Position numbers and translations under genes: made by a program. A stretch of 64,000 bases of DNA. It comes from Candidatus Nanoarchaeia archaeon. Its GTDB lineage: Archaea; Nanobdellota; Nanobdellia; Woesearchaeales; UBA525. Positions 63,254 to 64,000 of this stretch are shown here, one piece after another (the first letter of the stretch is position 1; every line of letters starts with the position of its first letter). The stretch is from the NCBI GenBank assembly GCA_028279755.1, contig JANQNB010000008.1, forward strand, positions 1-64,000, read 5' to 3'. Below the pieces are notes generated by a model. It was given only the letters and a program-made list of their open reading frames with translations, did no database searches and had not been told where the DNA came from.

Positions 63254-64000
63254 ATGCAGGCAAAGACCAAGTATGCCGTCGCGCTCGTCGTGCTCACGCT
63301 CATCGTGTTCGCGCTCCGGCTCGTGGTGAGCTTCCAGGTGGCAGAACCGAGCTATGAGAGCTACTTCGCCCTGGTGCAAGCTGATAGCATCCGTGAGAAC
63401 GGCCTGCCGCGATACGACGATCCGTTCAGCTATCAAGGGCGCCGCTTCGCCTTCGACCCTGGTTTCCATTACGTCATCGCTGCCGCAACGCTTCTCGTGC
63501 CAGAGCAGCTGGCTGTGAAAATCCTGCCCAACCTCTTCATGGCGCTTCTCGTTCCGCTTGTCTATCTCATCGGCCATAACCTCACGAAGAACCGGCCGGT
63601 CAGCCTGCTCACCAGCCTCTTCGCAGGCCTGAGCCCTGCCTTGTTCATCACTGGCATCAACGAAGCCACGTCGATGAGCCTGGCACTGCCTGTCATGGCA
63701 GCATTGCTTCTCGCGCTCCTCGATCTTGAACAGCACCCGCGGAGAGCCTTGCTCCTGACAGCAGCGCTCACGCTGTTGAGCCCGCTCATCTGGCTCGTCC
63801 TCCTCGCAGAACTCGTCTACCTCCTCATCCTCGCGGCAGAGCGCCTGAATATCACCCTTGCCCACCTCGAGATTGCGTTCGTCACCCTGCTCATGGCAGC
63901 GTGGTACACGCTCATCACGTACAAGGAAGCGCTCTACCGGCACGGCTTCGCCATCCTTTCCGAAAGCCTGCCAGCCACGGTGCGTGCTGCAACTTTCGAA
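63254..64000 (+). CDS. Multipass membrane protein, GT-C glycosyltransferase-like (partial)
   Basis: The frame is open for all 249 codons to the window edge. After a first helix (YAVALVVLTLIVFALRLVV) there is an outer loop with SYESYFALVQADSIRENGLP and RYDDPFSYQGRRFAFDPGFH, the layout of the first catalytic loop in GT-C enzymes such as oligosaccharyltransferase and PMT relatives. At least five more helices follow. These enzymes move sugars from lipid carriers onto proteins or lipids, which would suit the glycosylatable surface proteins nearby. The exact family needs the missing C-terminus. Confidence 0.7.
   Translation, partial: MQAKTKYAVALVVLTLIVFALRLVVSFQVAEPSYESYFALVQADSIRENGLPRYDDPFSYQGRRFAFDPGFHYVIAAATLLVPEQLAVKILPNLFMALLVPLVYLIGHNLTKNRPVSLLTSLFAGLSPALFITGINEATSMSLALPVMAALLLALLDLEQHPRRALLLTAALTLLSPLIWLVLLAELVYLLILAAERLNITLAHLEIAFVTLLMAAWYTLITYKEALYRHGFAILSESLPATVRAATFE

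Noticed and set aside
1-64000. CRISPR arrays, insertion sequences or rRNA genes
   Set aside because: No regularly spaced repeats, transposase motifs or rRNA-like sequence were found on reading both strands.

Overview
The window is archaeal chromosome: the L22-to-L15 ribosomal protein block in archaeal order, a eukaryote-like information toolkit (RFC small subunit, FEN-1, PAN, Hjc, histone, Pelota, Trm5, EndA, eIF1) and TATA-box promoters. Very tight packing, many lipoproteins, lysine-rich tails and many orphan envelope proteins suggest a DPANN-type lineage, for instance Woesearchaeota-like; that placement is inference. No rRNA, tRNA, CRISPR array or insertion sequence was seen, and no gene-free stretch exceeds 300 bases.

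Layout. 1-8.3 kb: plus-strand ribosomal operon (rpl22 end to rpl15, plus a zinc ribbon). 8.3-12.7 kb: secY, a YidC/EMC3-like insertase, a fused L34e-L14e protein, a membrane protein and a deoxyribosyltransferase-like protein. 12.7-24.7 kb: pheS-pheT with a membrane protein and a Nudix hydrolase, two TrmB-type regulators, a lipoprotein, HAD-type and PEP-mobile-domain enzymes, and a fused rRNA-methyltransferase-like gene next to pelA. 24.8-31.5 kb: an envelope operon of one triple-repeat anchored protein, one multipass protein and three paralogous lipoproteins. 31.6-48.6 kb: informational genes (rfcS, pan, trm5, fen, endA, rnz, histone, hjc) mixed with envelope and orphan genes and a DUF4258/DUF2283 pair. 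48.6-64 kb: cell-surface genes, including two very cysteine-rich type I membrane proteins (814 and 1397 residues) sharing one stalk/anchor/tail module, a 782-residue Tat-exported protein, a DoxX-like protein, an Lrp-type RAM domain, and the start of a GT-C-like membrane protein.

Gene expression signals are unusually regular. At many genes the TATA box ends 20-24 nt before the start codon, implying leaderless transcripts; this was used to choose several starts. A minority have leaders with Shine-Dalgarno-like sequence or RNA structure. Convergent gene pairs nearly always overlap or abut. The only two convergent gaps each hold a copy of a 106-nt element (33873-33978 minus, 36081-36186 plus) with the same secondary structure and compensatory changes: the best candidate for an undescribed RNA here. 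A second new-looking signal is a 17-bp motif present five times, only between genes and mostly just upstream of TATA boxes.
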